A DNA stretch of 41,760 bases from CAYOEZ01 sp964402955 (GTDB taxonomy: Bacteria > Chloroflexota > DTOL01 > DAOUCN01): the NCBI GenBank assembly GCA_964402955.1, contig CAYOEZ010000013.1:1-41760 (forward strand). Reading direction: 5' to 3'. The notes beneath the pieces were generated by a model. That model did not search any database. It had not been told where the DNA came from and worked only from the letters and a program-made list of their open reading frames with translations. The translations under genes and the position numbers were made by a program. Below are positions 15,785 to 24,476 of this stretch, one piece after another. Position 1 is the stretch's first letter. The number at the start of each line of letters is the position of its first letter.

Positions 15785-16873
15785 TCAGATATTGAACCGG
15801 ATATTCAGAATGTCCCCATCCTTCACCACGTAGTCACGCCCTTCCAGGCGCACCTGCCCGCGCTGCGTCGCTGCCACCATGCCGCCCGCCGCGATCAGCG
15901 CATCGTAGGCCACGACCTCGGCGCGGATGAAGCCCTTGGCCAGGTCCGTATGGATGACGCCGGCCGCCTCGACCGCCGTCGCGCCCACCGGGATTGTCCA
16001 CGCCCGCACCTCATCCTCGCCCACGGTGAAGAAACTCTGGATACCGAGCAGATCATAGCTGACCTTGATCAGCCGATCCAGCCCCAGCTCCTCGATGCCG
16101 TACTCCGGCAGGAACTCGGCTGCCTCTTGCGGCGACATCTGCGCCAGGTCCATCTCCAGCCGTCCTTGCAGCGGCACGATCGTCGTCTTGTGATGCTTGT
16201 AGTAGGCATACGGGCTGAGCGGGTCGTCCGGCATGGAATCGCCGACGTTGAGCACGATCAGCAGCGGCTTAAGCGTGAGCAAGCCGAAGTTGCGCAGCAT
16301 CTTCTCTTCCACCGGCGTCAGATCGAGGTCACGCAGCGGCTTTTCGGACGAAAGGTGCGCGTGCAGACGCATCATGAGGGCTAATTCGGCCTCACTGGGA
16401 GCTTTGTTGGCCTTGGCAATGCCGCGCGCCAGATCGGCCTGCAGCCGCTCGATGCGCTTTTCGACGATCCCCAGATCAGAGAGCAGCAGCTCGATGTCAA
16501 CGATCTCGATATCGCGTATTGGATCGACCGTGCCCTCGCTGTGCGGCACCGCCGCGTCGTCAAAGGCGCGCACCACGTGCAGAAGCGCGTCGCTCTCGCT
16601 CAGCGCATTGAGCAGCGACCCGCTCAGCCCGCCCTTGCCGACACCCTTATCGAGTCCGGAGATGTCAGCATATGTGACCTGGGCACACACCGTCTTGCGC
16701 GGCTTGAACATCGCCGTCAGACGCTCGACACGGGGATCAGGAACATTGACAACGCCCGTGTTCATGGAGAACTTGCCCGAGCTGAACGTGGCCGTCTCGC
16801 TGTGTCCGCGGGTGACGGCATTGAACACCGTCGTCTTGCTGCTGTTAGGCAAACCAATTATCGCTATATGCAC
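15785..16873 (-). CDS. ychF: YchF/OLA1-type ATPase
   Basis: 362 residues, the normal length of YchF (about 363). It has an N-terminal P-loop domain, a coiled-coil insertion (about 130-175, with I-E-R-L-Q-A-D-L) and a C-terminal TGS domain (about 280-362) ending in the typical V-K-D-G-D-I-L-N-I-R-F-N. YchF proteins are ribosome-associated ATPases linked to stress and redox responses. Two oddities: the P-loop reads G7-L-P-N-S-S12-K-T, with Ser where the invariant Gly precedes Lys, and the base-specificity segment reads V-L-N-V-G-D rather than the usual N-x-x-E form. It may be a divergent paralogue rather than the housekeeping copy. The GTG at 16873 has GGAG 6 bases upstream. Confidence 0.85.
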   Translation of the reverse strand: MHIAIIGLPNSSKTTVFNAVTRGHSETATFSSGKFSMNTGVVNVPDPRVERLTAMFKPRKTVCAQVTYADISGLDKGVGKGGLSGSLLNALSESDALLHVVRAFDDAAVPHSEGTVDPIRDIEIVDIELLLSDLGIVEKRIERLQADLARGIAKANKAPSEAELALMMRLHAHLSSEKPLRDLDLTPVEEKMLRNFGLLTLKPLLIVLNVGDSMPDDPLSPYAYYKHHKTTIVPLQGRLEMDLAQMSPQEAAEFLPEYGIEELGLDRLIKVSYDLLGIQSFFTVGEDEVRAWTIPVGATAVEAAGVIHTDLAKGFIRAEVVAYDALIAAGGMVAATQRGQVRLEGRDYVVKDGDILNIRFNI

Positions 16874-16971
16874 GTCTCACTCCTGCTATTTGACTCCAGA
16901 AGCAGCCTTCCGCTGCCACTCAGAGTGTTCTTCCATCGACCACGCGCGGTCGCTCTCTCACAGATTATGCA

Positions 16972-17646
16972 TTAGGGGACACTGTCGCGCCGCTTGAAGA
17001 CGAACACCAGAACCATCCCGGCCACAAAGCCGCCGACGTGGGCGAAGAAGGCGACGCCGCCATCCGACGGCCCGCCCAGGCTGAGCGCGCCCGAGAACAA
17101 CTGTAGCACAAACCACCCGCCCAGGACAATGATCGCCGGCAGCGCCACCAACCGGGCGAACCAGCCGAACAGAAGCAGCGTATCGATGCGCGCTCGCGGA
17201 AAGAGGATAAGGTACGCGCCCAGGACTCCGGCGATCGCGCCGCTGGCGCCCACATTCACAATGGTCGACCCGGGATCGATGGCAATCTGCGCAAAGCTAG
17301 CGGCGACGCCACAGAGCAGATAGAATGCCACAAATCCGATTGGGCCCATGACGTCTTCGATATTGTTGCCAAAGATCCACAGATAGAGCATGTTGCCGGC
17401 AATGTGCAGCCAGCCAGCGTGCATGAACATCGCTGTGAAAATGGTCGCCCATGCCGGCAGAGCGCCGGGCAGCGGCGCGCACTGGTTGGTCAGTGCACAG
17501 GGAATCAAACCATACGAGTAGAAGACCTGGTCGCTGTTCTGCATCGAGACAAGCTCGAACAGAAAGACAATCACGTTCAAGACGATGATGGTCAGCGTCA
17601 AGATCGGGAACGAGCGCGTCGGATTGTTATCACGAATCGGAATCAT
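16972..17646 (-). CDS. rhomboid-family intramembrane serine protease
   Basis: 224 residues with about six or seven membrane helices. The rhomboid catalytic pair is visible: G-A-S135-G-A-I-A-G in one helix and F-A-H203-V-G-G in a later one. The conserved oxyanion Asn is N85 in H-I-A-G-N, and the loop-1 W-L-H motif is present. Rhomboids cleave single-pass membrane proteins within the bilayer. The ATG at 17646 begins the conserved M-I-P-I-R-D-x-N-P rhomboid N-terminus; the 14 extra upstream codons are not family-like. Monocistronic and divergent from the GtrA operon. Confidence 0.92.
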   Translation of the reverse strand: MIPIRDNNPTRSFPILTLTIIVLNVIVFLFELVSMQNSDQVFYSYGLIPCALTNQCAPLPGALPAWATIFTAMFMHAGWLHIAGNMLYLWIFGNNIEDVMGPIGFVAFYLLCGVAASFAQIAIDPGSTIVNVGASGAIAGVLGAYLILFPRARIDTLLLFGWFARLVALPAIIVLGGWFVLQLFSGALSLGGPSDGGVAFFAHVGGFVAGMVLVFVFKRRDSVP

Positions 17647-17735
17647 GGTAGCCTCACTCGAACCAGGACATCGCTGAGACATCGTCATTGCTCGCTATCG
17701 TCATTGTAGCACGCTTTAGCCCCTGGCGCAACCGG

Positions 17736-17764
17736 TTGACATGCTCTGCCATTTCTGTTATCCT
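17736..17764 (+). promoter_or_regulatory. sigma70-type promoter of the GtrA/glycosyltransferase operon
   Basis: A perfect TTGACA at 17736-17741, 17 bases, then TATCCT at 17759-17764. The start of transcription would be near 17771, about 29 bases before the TTG codon at 17800. Confidence 0.65.
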
Positions 17765-17799
17765 TTGTTGCGGCATTTTCACCATTATGGGAGAACAGG

Positions 17800-18213
17800 T
17801 TGACCCGTATCAATGAGTTCGTCGCAACCAACCCTCGCGTCATCAGGCAGTTCGTCAAGTTCGCCATCGTTGGCGCCATCGGTACCTGCGTTGACCTCGG
17901 GACATTGGTCATCCTTAAGGAAGTGGTGGGCCTCAATGTCTACCTGGCCAACTTCTTTTCCTTTAGCCTGGCCGTTGTCAACAACTACTCATGGAATTCA
18001 CACTGGACGTTCGCCGACCAGGAGAAAGAGCACAGACGGCAGATTGTCCAGTTTGTCATCATCAGCGTCATCGGCCTGATACTGAGCGAGATATTGCTCT
18101 TCTTCTTCCATGATATTATGCAGTTGCACTATCTGATCGCCAAATGCCTGGGTATTCTTGTCGTCCTGTTCTGGAACTTCTTCGCCAACCGCTTTTGGAC
18201 CTTCAAGCAATAA
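17800..18213 (+). CDS. GtrA-family membrane protein
   Basis: 137 residues with four membrane helices and the hallmark features of GtrA: F-V-K-F-A-I-V-G near the N-terminus, N-Y-S-W-N-S-H-W-T-F in the middle and W-N-F-F-A-N-R-F-W-T-F at the end. GtrA proteins help move or present polyprenyl-phosphate-linked sugars for cell-surface glycosylation. The start is a TTG with GGGAG 7 bases upstream. Only 12 bases separate it from the first of two GT4 glycosyltransferases, so it probably supplies lipid-linked sugar or glycan in the same pathway. Confidence 0.87.
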   Translation: MTRINEFVATNPRVIRQFVKFAIVGAIGTCVDLGTLVILKEVVGLNVYLANFFSFSLAVVNNYSWNSHWTFADQEKEHRRQIVQFVIISVIGLILSEILLFFFHDIMQLHYLIAKCLGILVVLFWNFFANRFWTFKQ

Positions 18214-18225
18214 CCACTCGAGACA

Positions 18226-19356
18226 ATGCACATTGGCCTGGACTACACAGCGGCCTTGCGCCAGGGCGCCGGCATCGGTCGCTATACACGCGGCATCGTT
18301 GGCGCGCTCGCACATCTCGATCGCGACAACCAGTATACGCTGATCGTTCCATCCGACATCGGAGCGCTGCCTCAGAGCATTGGCGAGGGACAGATGCGCA
18401 TCAAGCGCCTCCCTCTCCCTGAGCGGCCGCTGACCATCGCCTGGCACCGCCTGCGCCTGCCCCTCTACGTCGAGTTGTTCACTGGCAAGCTCGATCTCTT
18501 CCACTCGCCAGACTTTGTGCTCCCTCCCATCCGCCGCGCGCGTACCATCATCACCGTTCACGATCTCAGCTTCCTGCGCTATCCAGAGTGCGCCGCGCCT
18601 GGATTGGTCGAGTACCTTAGCGCCGTGGTGCCACGGTCACTACAACGCGCTGACCTGGTGCTCGCAGACTCAACCTGGACACGCCGGGACCTGATCGAGA
18701 TGCTGCACATACCGGCAGAGAAGATTGTGGTGGTCCCTGCCGGCGTGGGGCCAGAGTACCACCCGATCAGCGATCAAGCGGCGCTAACGGCGCTGCGCGA
18801 GCGCTACAGCCTGCCGCGCCGTTTCATTCTGCATGTAGGCACACTTGAGCCACGCAAGAACCTGATTCGCCTCATGGAAGCGCTGCGCGCCATGGCCGAC
18901 CGCGAACCTGAGCTGTGCCTGGTGCTGGTGGGAGGTAAAGGCTGGCTCTACGAAGACATCTTTGCCAGCGTGGCGCGACTGGGGCTGACGGGCAAGGTGG
19001 TTTTCCCCGGCTACATCGCCGAGGCGGATCTGCCGGCTGTCTACAACCTGGCAGCCGTGCTGGCCTATCCCTCGCTCTACGAGGGCTTCGGCATTCCGCC
19101 GCTCGAGGCAATGGCCTGTGGCGTCCCTGTCGTCTCGTCAAATAGCTCGTCGCTGCCCGAGGTCGTGGGCGACGCGGCCGTGCTGGTCGAGCCGGCGGAC
19201 ACGGCTGCACTCGCGGCCGCACTGCTGCGCACGCTGAGCGATAGCCAGCTCCGCCAAACGCTGCGCGCACGCGGGTTGGCACGCGCCGCGGCCTTTTCCT
19301 GGCCCTCCGCGGCAGAAAAGCTTCTGGATGCGTACAACTTATGCGTATCGGGCTAA
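18226..19356 (+). CDS. GT4-family glycosyltransferase
   Basis: 376 residues, two Rossmann domains (GT-B fold). The N-terminus (M-H-I-G-L-D-Y-T-A) contains the G-I-G-R-Y acceptor-side loop; the C-terminal domain has H-V-G-T-L-E-P-R-K-N and the E-x7-E nucleotide-sugar signature Y-E-G-F-G-I-P-P-L-E-A-M-A. These retaining enzymes transfer sugars such as mannose or glucose from a nucleotide donor. Cytosolic or membrane-associated. The C-terminus overlaps the start of the next GT4 gene by 16 bases, indicating coupled expression and a shared glycan pathway. The sugar and acceptor cannot be told from sequence. Confidence 0.9.
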   Translation: MHIGLDYTAALRQGAGIGRYTRGIVGALAHLDRDNQYTLIVPSDIGALPQSIGEGQMRIKRLPLPERPLTIAWHRLRLPLYVELFTGKLDLFHSPDFVLPPIRRARTIITVHDLSFLRYPECAAPGLVEYLSAVVPRSLQRADLVLADSTWTRRDLIEMLHIPAEKIVVVPAGVGPEYHPISDQAALTALRERYSLPRRFILHVGTLEPRKNLIRLMEALRAMADREPELCLVLVGGKGWLYEDIFASVARLGLTGKVVFPGYIAEADLPAVYNLAAVLAYPSLYEGFGIPPLEAMACGVPVVSSNSSSLPEVVGDAAVLVEPADTAALAAALLRTLSDSQLRQTLRARGLARAAAFSWPSAAEKLLDAYNLCVSG

Positions 19357-20462
19357 ACGGATGGTTCCTTGACCAGCCGCAGGTGGGAAGCGGCCAATAC
19401 ATTCGCCACCTGTGGCAGGAGTTGGCCGCGCAGAGCGATCTTGTCTGCACGCGCTTCCAGCCCCGTGGCGGCGACGTCACCGTGCCTTTGCGGCCGTGGG
19501 GAGCATTGGCGAAGGTCTGGTATGAGCAGGTCAGCCTGCCTCGCGCGGCCAGAGCGCGCGTTGACGTGCTTCATTACCCTTACTTCGCCTCAGCGCTGAT
19601 CAAGACCTGCCCCACCGTTGTCACCATCCATGACCTGATTCCCATCCTCTTTCCCGCATACAGCGCCAATCGCCAGGTCAAGCTGTACAACACGCTGATC
19701 TCAGCCGCAGCGCGCCGCGCCGATGCCGTCATCGCCGTCTCCGAGCACACGAAACGAGACATCATCGAGCGCCTGCACATCCCTGGTGAACGCATCCATG
19801 TCACCTATGAGGCGCCGGACGAGCAGTTCAAGCCGCAAGACGCGCGAGCTATTGCAGCGTTAAAAAAGCGCTACGGACTTAACCACTATGTCTACTACAT
19901 TGGCGGCTTGAACCGGCACAAGAACGTGCAGACGTTGCTGGCGGCCTTTGCGCAGGTGCGGCAGAGAATGCCCGTGCGGTACCAGCTTGCAATCGCCGGC
20001 AAGGCACACTCCACCAATCCGGCGATGTACCCCGACCTGAGACCCATTGCCAGCGGGCTGGGACTGACGTGGAGCGATGGCAGCGGGCCGGGCGACGCTG
20101 ACGTGCGCTTTCTGGGCTTCGTCGCCGAAGAAGACAAGCCCGCCCTCTACAGCGCAGCCGACCTCTTCGTCTACCCCTCCCTCTACGAGGGCTTCGGCTT
20201 CTGCCCGCTCGAGGCGATGGCGTCGGGCGCGCCGGTCCTGTCGTCGCGCGCCGCATCGCTCGCTGAGATCGTGGGCGACGGCGGCATCCTGATCGACCCT
20301 GATGACGTCAAAGCCATGGCAGACGCCATCGTAGGCATTCTGAGCAACAGTGCGCTCGCTGCCGGCCTGCGCGCTAGAGGCGTGCGCCAGGCCGCCCGCT
20401 TTTCCTGGGCCAAGACAGCAGCGCAAACGGTCGACGTGTATCGCGGCGTCTACTCGACTTGA
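19341..20462 (+). CDS. second GT4-family glycosyltransferase
   Basis: 373 residues, GT-B fold, clearly paralogous to the preceding gene. The N-terminus reads M-R-I-G-L-N-G-W-F-L with a G-S-G-Q-Y-I-R loop in place of G-I-G-R-Y; the C-terminal domain has Y-I-G-G-L-N-R-H-K-N and Y-E-G-F-G-F-C-P-L-E-A-M-A. The two enzymes probably add successive sugars to the same lipid-linked glycan. The ATG lies inside the upstream gene, and the stop codon overlaps the -35 element of the promoter proposed for the sigma factor gene. Confidence 0.9.
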   Translation: MRIGLNGWFLDQPQVGSGQYIRHLWQELAAQSDLVCTRFQPRGGDVTVPLRPWGALAKVWYEQVSLPRAARARVDVLHYPYFASALIKTCPTVVTIHDLIPILFPAYSANRQVKLYNTLISAAARRADAVIAVSEHTKRDIIERLHIPGERIHVTYEAPDEQFKPQDARAIAALKKRYGLNHYVYYIGGLNRHKNVQTLLAAFAQVRQRMPVRYQLAIAGKAHSTNPAMYPDLRPIASGLGLTWSDGSGPGDADVRFLGFVAEEDKPALYSAADLFVYPSLYEGFGFCPLEAMASGAPVLSSRAASLAEIVGDGGILIDPDDVKAMADAIVGILSNSALAAGLRARGVRQAARFSWAKTAAQTVDVYRGVYST

Positions 20463-20487
20463 CTTTCCTGGCCGCTTGTGGCACAAT
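20459..20487 (+). promoter_or_regulatory. candidate promoter for the sigma factor gene
   Basis: TTGACT at 20459-20464, 17 bases, then CACAAT at 20482-20487. The -10 is only a moderate match. It would give a leader of about 120 bases before the GTG at 20615. Confidence 0.4.
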
Positions 20488-20614
20488 ACGCCTACCGGTT
20501 CTCCGATCGCGTATCCACAGGGGCTGCCCCACGTTAGTAGATAGTGGCGCCCCTCGGTGCAGGGCAGGGTACCCGGTGTCTGGGACACTGGGTTTCATCA
20601 CACCGGGAGAAGCT

Positions 20615-21169
20615 GTGCAGGTTTATCCAGACGAAACTGATCTCATCCTTCGGGCAAAGGCGTACGATCCTGACGCGCTCGGTACACTCTACGAGCGGTA
20701 CTATCAGGGCATCTATCGTTACGTCTATTACCGCGTGGGCGATTCATGTCTGGCCGAAGACCTGACCGCCGACATCTTTATGAAGATGCTCCACGGTATC
20801 AAGTCGTATAGTATCCAGGGCGTCCCATTTTCGGCCTGGCTCTACCGCATCGCACGCAATCGCATCATCGACCACCTGCGCCGCCAGCCAGAGAAGACCA
20901 CCGTCTCGCTGGAAGAAGCGCGGGTCGAAACGATCGCCAGCGGCGAAAACACTCTGGAGAATGCTCTACAACGCGATGAGTTGCTCAAGGCAGTCCAGGT
21001 GCTAACGGACGACCAACGCCAGGTTATCCTTCTCAAGTTCATTCAAGATATGGACAATGCGTCGATCGCCGCCGTTCTCGGTAAGACAGAGGGTGCAGTG
21101 AAATCCCTGCAGCATCGGGCGCTCGAGACCCTGCGCCACCACATCAAAAACGAACAGCCGGACGACTGA
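20615..21169 (+). CDS. ECF-like sigma-70 family RNA polymerase sigma factor
   Basis: 184 residues. Region 2 includes D-P-D-A-L-G-T-L-Y-E-R-Y-Y and the core-binding/-10 helix A-E-D-L-T-A-D-I-F with F-S-A-W-L-Y-R-I-A-R-N; region 4 (about 125-175) carries the Q-R-Q-V-I-L-L-K-F and G-A-V-K-S-L-Q-H-R helix-turn-helix that reads the -35. Region 3 is absent, as in group 4 (ECF) sigmas. The GTG at 20615 was chosen for its GGGAGA Shine-Dalgarno; the open frame extends 52 codons upstream into an unrelated leader. The next gene encodes a membrane DUF5667 protein, a partner seen beside such sigmas, so it may be held at the membrane by that protein. Confidence 0.87.
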   Translation: MQVYPDETDLILRAKAYDPDALGTLYERYYQGIYRYVYYRVGDSCLAEDLTADIFMKMLHGIKSYSIQGVPFSAWLYRIARNRIIDHLRRQPEKTTVSLEEARVETIASGENTLENALQRDELLKAVQVLTDDQRQVILLKFIQDMDNASIAAVLGKTEGAVKSLQHRALETLRHHIKNEQPDD

Positions 21170-21287
21170 GCGATTGGCTCGCATCCACTGCTGGTCTGAA
21201 CGGGCAGGTTGTTGCTGCCGAAGCGCGTTGCGAAGAACCGTATCCTGCTGTGTTCCATCACGTTATAGTGGTCGCGGGAACCTTCCT

Positions 21288-23384
21288 ATGAAGCACTCAT
21301 TGACAGATGTTCTAGACAACTGCATAAACGACATGCGCCAGGGCAAGACGCCAGAACAGTGTCTGGCTGTCCACGCTGACGCATCCTCCGAGCTTGCGCC
21401 CTTGCTGAGGACGGCGGCTTTCGTCCGCAGCAGGCCCACGGTGCAGGCCAGCGACGCAACTATGCGCGCCGGCAAGGTCGCCTTCCTGCAAGAAGCAGCC
21501 CGGCTGCGGGCCGCCCAATCAAAGGCGCCGGCCAAGCCGTGGCAGCGCCTGGCCCTCGTTGCCAGCTCAACGTTCATCCTGCCACGACGCCGTGCTCAAG
21601 CATGGACGCCTGCGCTCAGTCTTGTGCTTGCGTTCGTCCTTATCCTTGGCACATTCACAACGACCATCGCCGCTGCGCGCAGCCTGCCCGATGAACCGCT
21701 CTATGGCATCAAGTTGGCGGGTGAGCAGGTGCAAATGGCATTGACAACCGACCCTGTTGCTCGCGCCGATCTGGCACTATCCAATACCGAGAAGCGTGTC
21801 GACGAGATAGCCGCTCTGGCCAATCAAGGCCGCGCCGTTGATGCTCCGGCCATCGACCGCTTGACAAGCGAAACCCAGGGAGCGCTCACCTCCATCGGTC
21901 GCATCGATGACGACGCCATGCGGCCTCGCCTGCAGCGATATGTCGGCATTGTGTCACAGCAACAGGCCGTTCTCAGTCGTGTTCAGGGCGTTGCCTCCAT
22001 CACCGAAGCCATCGCCGCGGCGCTGATCGCCGCGCGCGCAAACGAACAGTTGGCCGAATCAGCAATCAACGATCCCTCCGTGCTCAGGGATCCAGCGCAG
22101 GGCACAGGTCGTGGCCTGGCCGCCACGCCCAAAGAGTCGCCAACAGCGCTGCCAACGCCCGATCCACGCCGCATGCGCACACCAGTCCCGACCGCCACCG
22201 CCAGCTCGACCGCATTACCGACGGCGACCAACACGGCAGCGCCTGCCACAGCGACGCTTACCAATACGGTCACGCCGCCCACACCGACAGCCGCCGTTAC
22301 CAGCACCGCAACGGTTTCAGCAACAGCGCTGCCACGTGTTCAGTTCAGCGGTGTAATCGAAAAAATCGCCAGCAATGAATGGGTCATCGACGGCAAAACG
22401 CTCCACATCGACGCACAAACGAGAATTGAAGGCCCTGGAACAGCGCGCATCGGCGCCCGCGCCGATGTGGTCGCTATTGCACAGCCGGGGCAGGCGCTGC
22501 TGGCGATCAGCATCAAGGTGCAGGCCACTGTCGAGCAGCCGGCAAACACCGTGACTGTTCGTGGCATCATCCTGGCGCTGGGCAACGCACAATGGAACAT
22601 CGGCGGCCAGACCGTTGCTGTCGATGCATCGACAGCCCTGATGGGGTCGCCGGCGCTCGGTCTCATCGCCGAAGCGACATGCACACGCAAGAGCAGCGAC
22701 GTCTTGATCGCGACAACAATCGCCATCAAGGGCGCTGCTCCGGAAGTCCAGCTTGCCGGGTCCATCGAGCGCATTACGCTGCAGAGTTGGGTCATCGGCG
22801 GGCAAACGCTGACCGTCATGCCGGGCTTCACCTCCGTCAGTGGGGCGCCAGGCGTCGGCAACTACGCCACCGTGCTGGCCCTGCGTACAGATAGCGGCGC
22901 ACTTATCGCACGGCTCATCACCATCCAGGCCGCGCCGGTCGAAGAGGAATTCCGAGGGATCATCAATCGCATTGACGGTAACGGCTGGACGATCAGTGGC
23001 CGCCGCGTTGTGCGAGACGCTCGCACGCAAGTGGACGAAAGCGCCGCCCGTGCGCAGGTCGGCCTGAGCGCTCAAGTGCGCGGCAGCCTGCAGGCGGATG
23101 GCTCCATTTTGGCAGCGAGCGTGCGCATACTGGCCGCCGCCGGTACTGGCCGCCAGGCATCGCCTACAGTGACGACCACACCCACCACCGTGCTACCGAC
23201 GCCGACAGCCACTGCAGTCGTCTCAGCGACGGTTGTGCCGCCGCTGCCGACGCGCGAGTACGTACCGTCGCCAACAGTCGCCACATCGCCCACGGTCTCG
23301 CCGACGGCCGTCAGCGTACAGCACATGACCAGACCTGAGCTGCCCCTGCCACCTGCGCTGCCTCTGCCTATCAACCAGCCATAA
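21288..23384 (+). CDS. membrane DUF5667 protein with four DUF5666-like repeats
   Basis: 698 residues. Residues 1-100 are a cytoplasmic helical segment (L-T-D-V-L-D-N-C-I-N-D-M plus E-L-A-P-L-L-R-T-A); a single membrane helix lies at about 107-127. The DUF5667 signature follows (L-P-D-E-P-L-Y-G-I-K with E-x2-Q-M-A-L), then a Thr/Pro/Ala-rich linker (about 280-345). Four ~60-90-residue beta repeats come next, each with the pattern G-x-I-x-x-I-x-x-x-x-W-x-I-x-G and a metal-site-like D-x-x-T, resembling DUF5666. A second Thr/Pro-rich tail ends the protein. Adjacent to the sigma gene, it is a plausible anti-sigma-like sensor with its cytoplasmic part holding the sigma and the repeats outside. The role is inferred. 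The ATG at 21288 begins the conserved segment. Confidence 0.78.
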   Translation: MKHSLTDVLDNCINDMRQGKTPEQCLAVHADASSELAPLLRTAAFVRSRPTVQASDATMRAGKVAFLQEAARLRAAQSKAPAKPWQRLALVASSTFILPRRRAQAWTPALSLVLAFVLILGTFTTTIAAARSLPDEPLYGIKLAGEQVQMALTTDPVARADLALSNTEKRVDEIAALANQGRAVDAPAIDRLTSETQGALTSIGRIDDDAMRPRLQRYVGIVSQQQAVLSRVQGVASITEAIAAALIAARANEQLAESAINDPSVLRDPAQGTGRGLAATPKESPTALPTPDPRRMRTPVPTATASSTALPTATNTAAPATATLTNTVTPPTPTAAVTSTATVSATALPRVQFSGVIEKIASNEWVIDGKTLHIDAQTRIEGPGTARIGARADVVAIAQPGQALLAISIKVQATVEQPANTVTVRGIILALGNAQWNIGGQTVAVDASTALMGSPALGLIAEATCTRKSSDVLIATTIAIKGAAPEVQLAGSIERITLQSWVIGGQTLTVMPGFTSVSGAPGVGNYATVLALRTDSGALIARLITIQAAPVEEEFRGIINRIDGNGWTISGRRVVRDARTQVDESAARAQVGLSAQVRGSLQADGSILAASVRILAAAGTGRQASPTVTTTPTTVLPTPTATAVVSATVVPPLPTREYVPSPTVATSPTVSPTAVSVQHMTRPELPLPPALPLPINQP

Positions 23385-23403
23385 CCGACCTCCCACAAGA
23401 ATA

Positions 23404-23457
23404 GGATACAGAAGAGCACAGATGCCGGTAACCCGACATCTGTGCTCTTCTGTATCC
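23404..23457. terminator. 21-bp perfect hairpin after the DUF5667 gene
   Basis: Arms 23404-23424 and 23437-23457 are perfect inverted repeats around a 12-base loop, beginning 20 bases after the stop codon. There is no T-tract, so it may be a processing or stability hairpin or a repeat element as well as a terminator. Confidence 0.5.
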
Positions 23458-23640
23458 GGGTCATGGCCACGATAGGCGCTAACGGCGTAGGGGCGCTGCA
23501 AGCTCACCCCGTTCCATCGGGCGTTGCTGCGCCTATCTGTATTGTCGCAACCTCGCGTGTCTGGCGCAGCAAGCAGCGCCCCTACGGCCACACCATAGCC
23601 GCGCCCGCAGCTCCCTGGCTGCCGTCGCCCGTTCAGGCAA

Positions 23641-23684
23641 ATGCAGAAGGCTTCCGTCAGCAACCTGACGGAAGCCTTCTGCAT
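23641..23684. repeat. 20-bp perfect inverted repeat with 4-base loop
   Basis: Arms 23641-23660 and 23665-23684 are exact inverted copies around CAAC. It lies about 80 bases beyond the end of the LysM gene, with no T-tract on either side. It looks like a mobile palindrome or a strong RNA hairpin. Confidence 0.6.
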
Positions 23685-23705
23685 GATGCATCGCCCTACG
23701 GACAC

Positions 23706-23740
23706 CAAAGACAGGGGCGGCGGGGGCCACCCCTGTCCCG
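23706..23740 (-). terminator. probable terminator of the LysM gene
   Basis: Stem GACAGGGG (23710-23717) pairs with CCCCTGTC (23730-23737), followed on the minus strand by CTTTGG. The T-tract is short. Confidence 0.4.
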
Positions 23741-23762
23741 ACGCGCTGGGGGAAGGAAAGGG

Positions 23763-24476
23763 CTAAGGATCGCAAACGACTAGACGCTGCCCAACCAGGA
23801 TTCTGCTGGGATTGGAGATGTGGTTGCGAGCCACAAGACCCGAAACCGTATCTCCGTAGCGAACCGCGATCCGTGAGAGATTGTCGCCTGTCTTGACAAC
23901 ATACGTGAAGCAAACAACCTTGCTCCTGCTGACCGGAGCCTTCATGATGACCGTCTGACCGACGTGGACATTGGTGGGGCCGGCCGACTTGACGTCAACA
24001 CTCTGACCAACCTTGCCACTGCCTGTCACGTTCACGTTCTGCTCGACGTTGACCGTGGTGACCGGTGGGCCGCCCATGGTCATGCCAGTGCCGGGATGCC
24101 ACATGTGCCAGCTTGGGGCCATTGGCACACCCATTGCGGGCATCCACCAGGCTGGAACCATCCATGCCCAGTCAATCCAGGTGTCTTTGCCAGGATGGGC
24201 GAAGAGGAAGGCCTTCGCCGGGCCAGATGTCACAATGTACACCTTGGGCGCAATGCCGTCGAACTTCACCGGCTCATAGGGCCGGAGAGGATCCTGCGCA
24301 TGGCAGTTGTTGATCATACTGCCATCGACTGCAGTAAGGCAGACCGCGTTCTTCTCAAAGGGATAGCCCGCGATATTGCCCCACCAACCACTCTCGTTTT
24401 CGTCTGCCAGGGCCACGGGAACCACAACCATTGCCAGCATCGTGACCAAGGCGAGAACCAATGCAAATCGTTTCAT
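23763..24476 (-). CDS. secreted LysM-domain protein
   Basis: 237 residues. A cleavable signal peptide (about 1-22, ending V-A-L-A) is followed by an unfamiliar Trp-rich domain (about 25-140, with W-W-G-N-I-A-G-Y-P and I-D-W-A-W-M-V-P-A-W-W-M-P). A Val/Asn-rich stretch follows (T-V-N-V-E-Q-N-V-N-V-T), and a C-terminal LysM domain (about 190-235) has Y-V-V-K-T-G-D-N-L-S-R-I-A and I-L-V-G-Q-R-L-V. LysM binds N-acetylglucosamine polymers such as peptidoglycan, so the protein likely sits in the cell wall. The ATG at 24476 has GGAGG 8 bases upstream; the longer open frame has no signal-like start. Its neighbour murA also serves the wall, though transcription units appear separate. Confidence 0.82.
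   Translation of the reverse strand: MKRFALVLALVTMLAMVVVPVALADENESGWWGNIAGYPFEKNAVCLTAVDGSMINNCHAQDPLRPYEPVKFDGIAPKVYIVTSGPAKAFLFAHPGKDTWIDWAWMVPAWWMPAMGVPMAPSWHMWHPGTGMTMGGPPVTTVNVEQNVNVTGSGKVGQSVDVKSAGPTNVHVGQTVIMKAPVSRSKVVCFTYVVKTGDNLSRIAVRYGDTVSGLVARNHISNPSRILVGQRLVVCDP

Larger units (their letters stand above)
23385..23762. other. hairpin-rich intergenic block between convergent genes
   Basis: 378 bases with no supportable gene, between the convergent DUF5667 and LysM genes. It contains two long perfect hairpins (23404-23457 and 23641-23684). It also contains an inverted pair of GTAGGGGCGCTGC / GCAGCGCCCCTAC boxes (about 23490-23585) and a GC-rich terminator-like hairpin (23710-23737). 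Confidence 0.7.
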
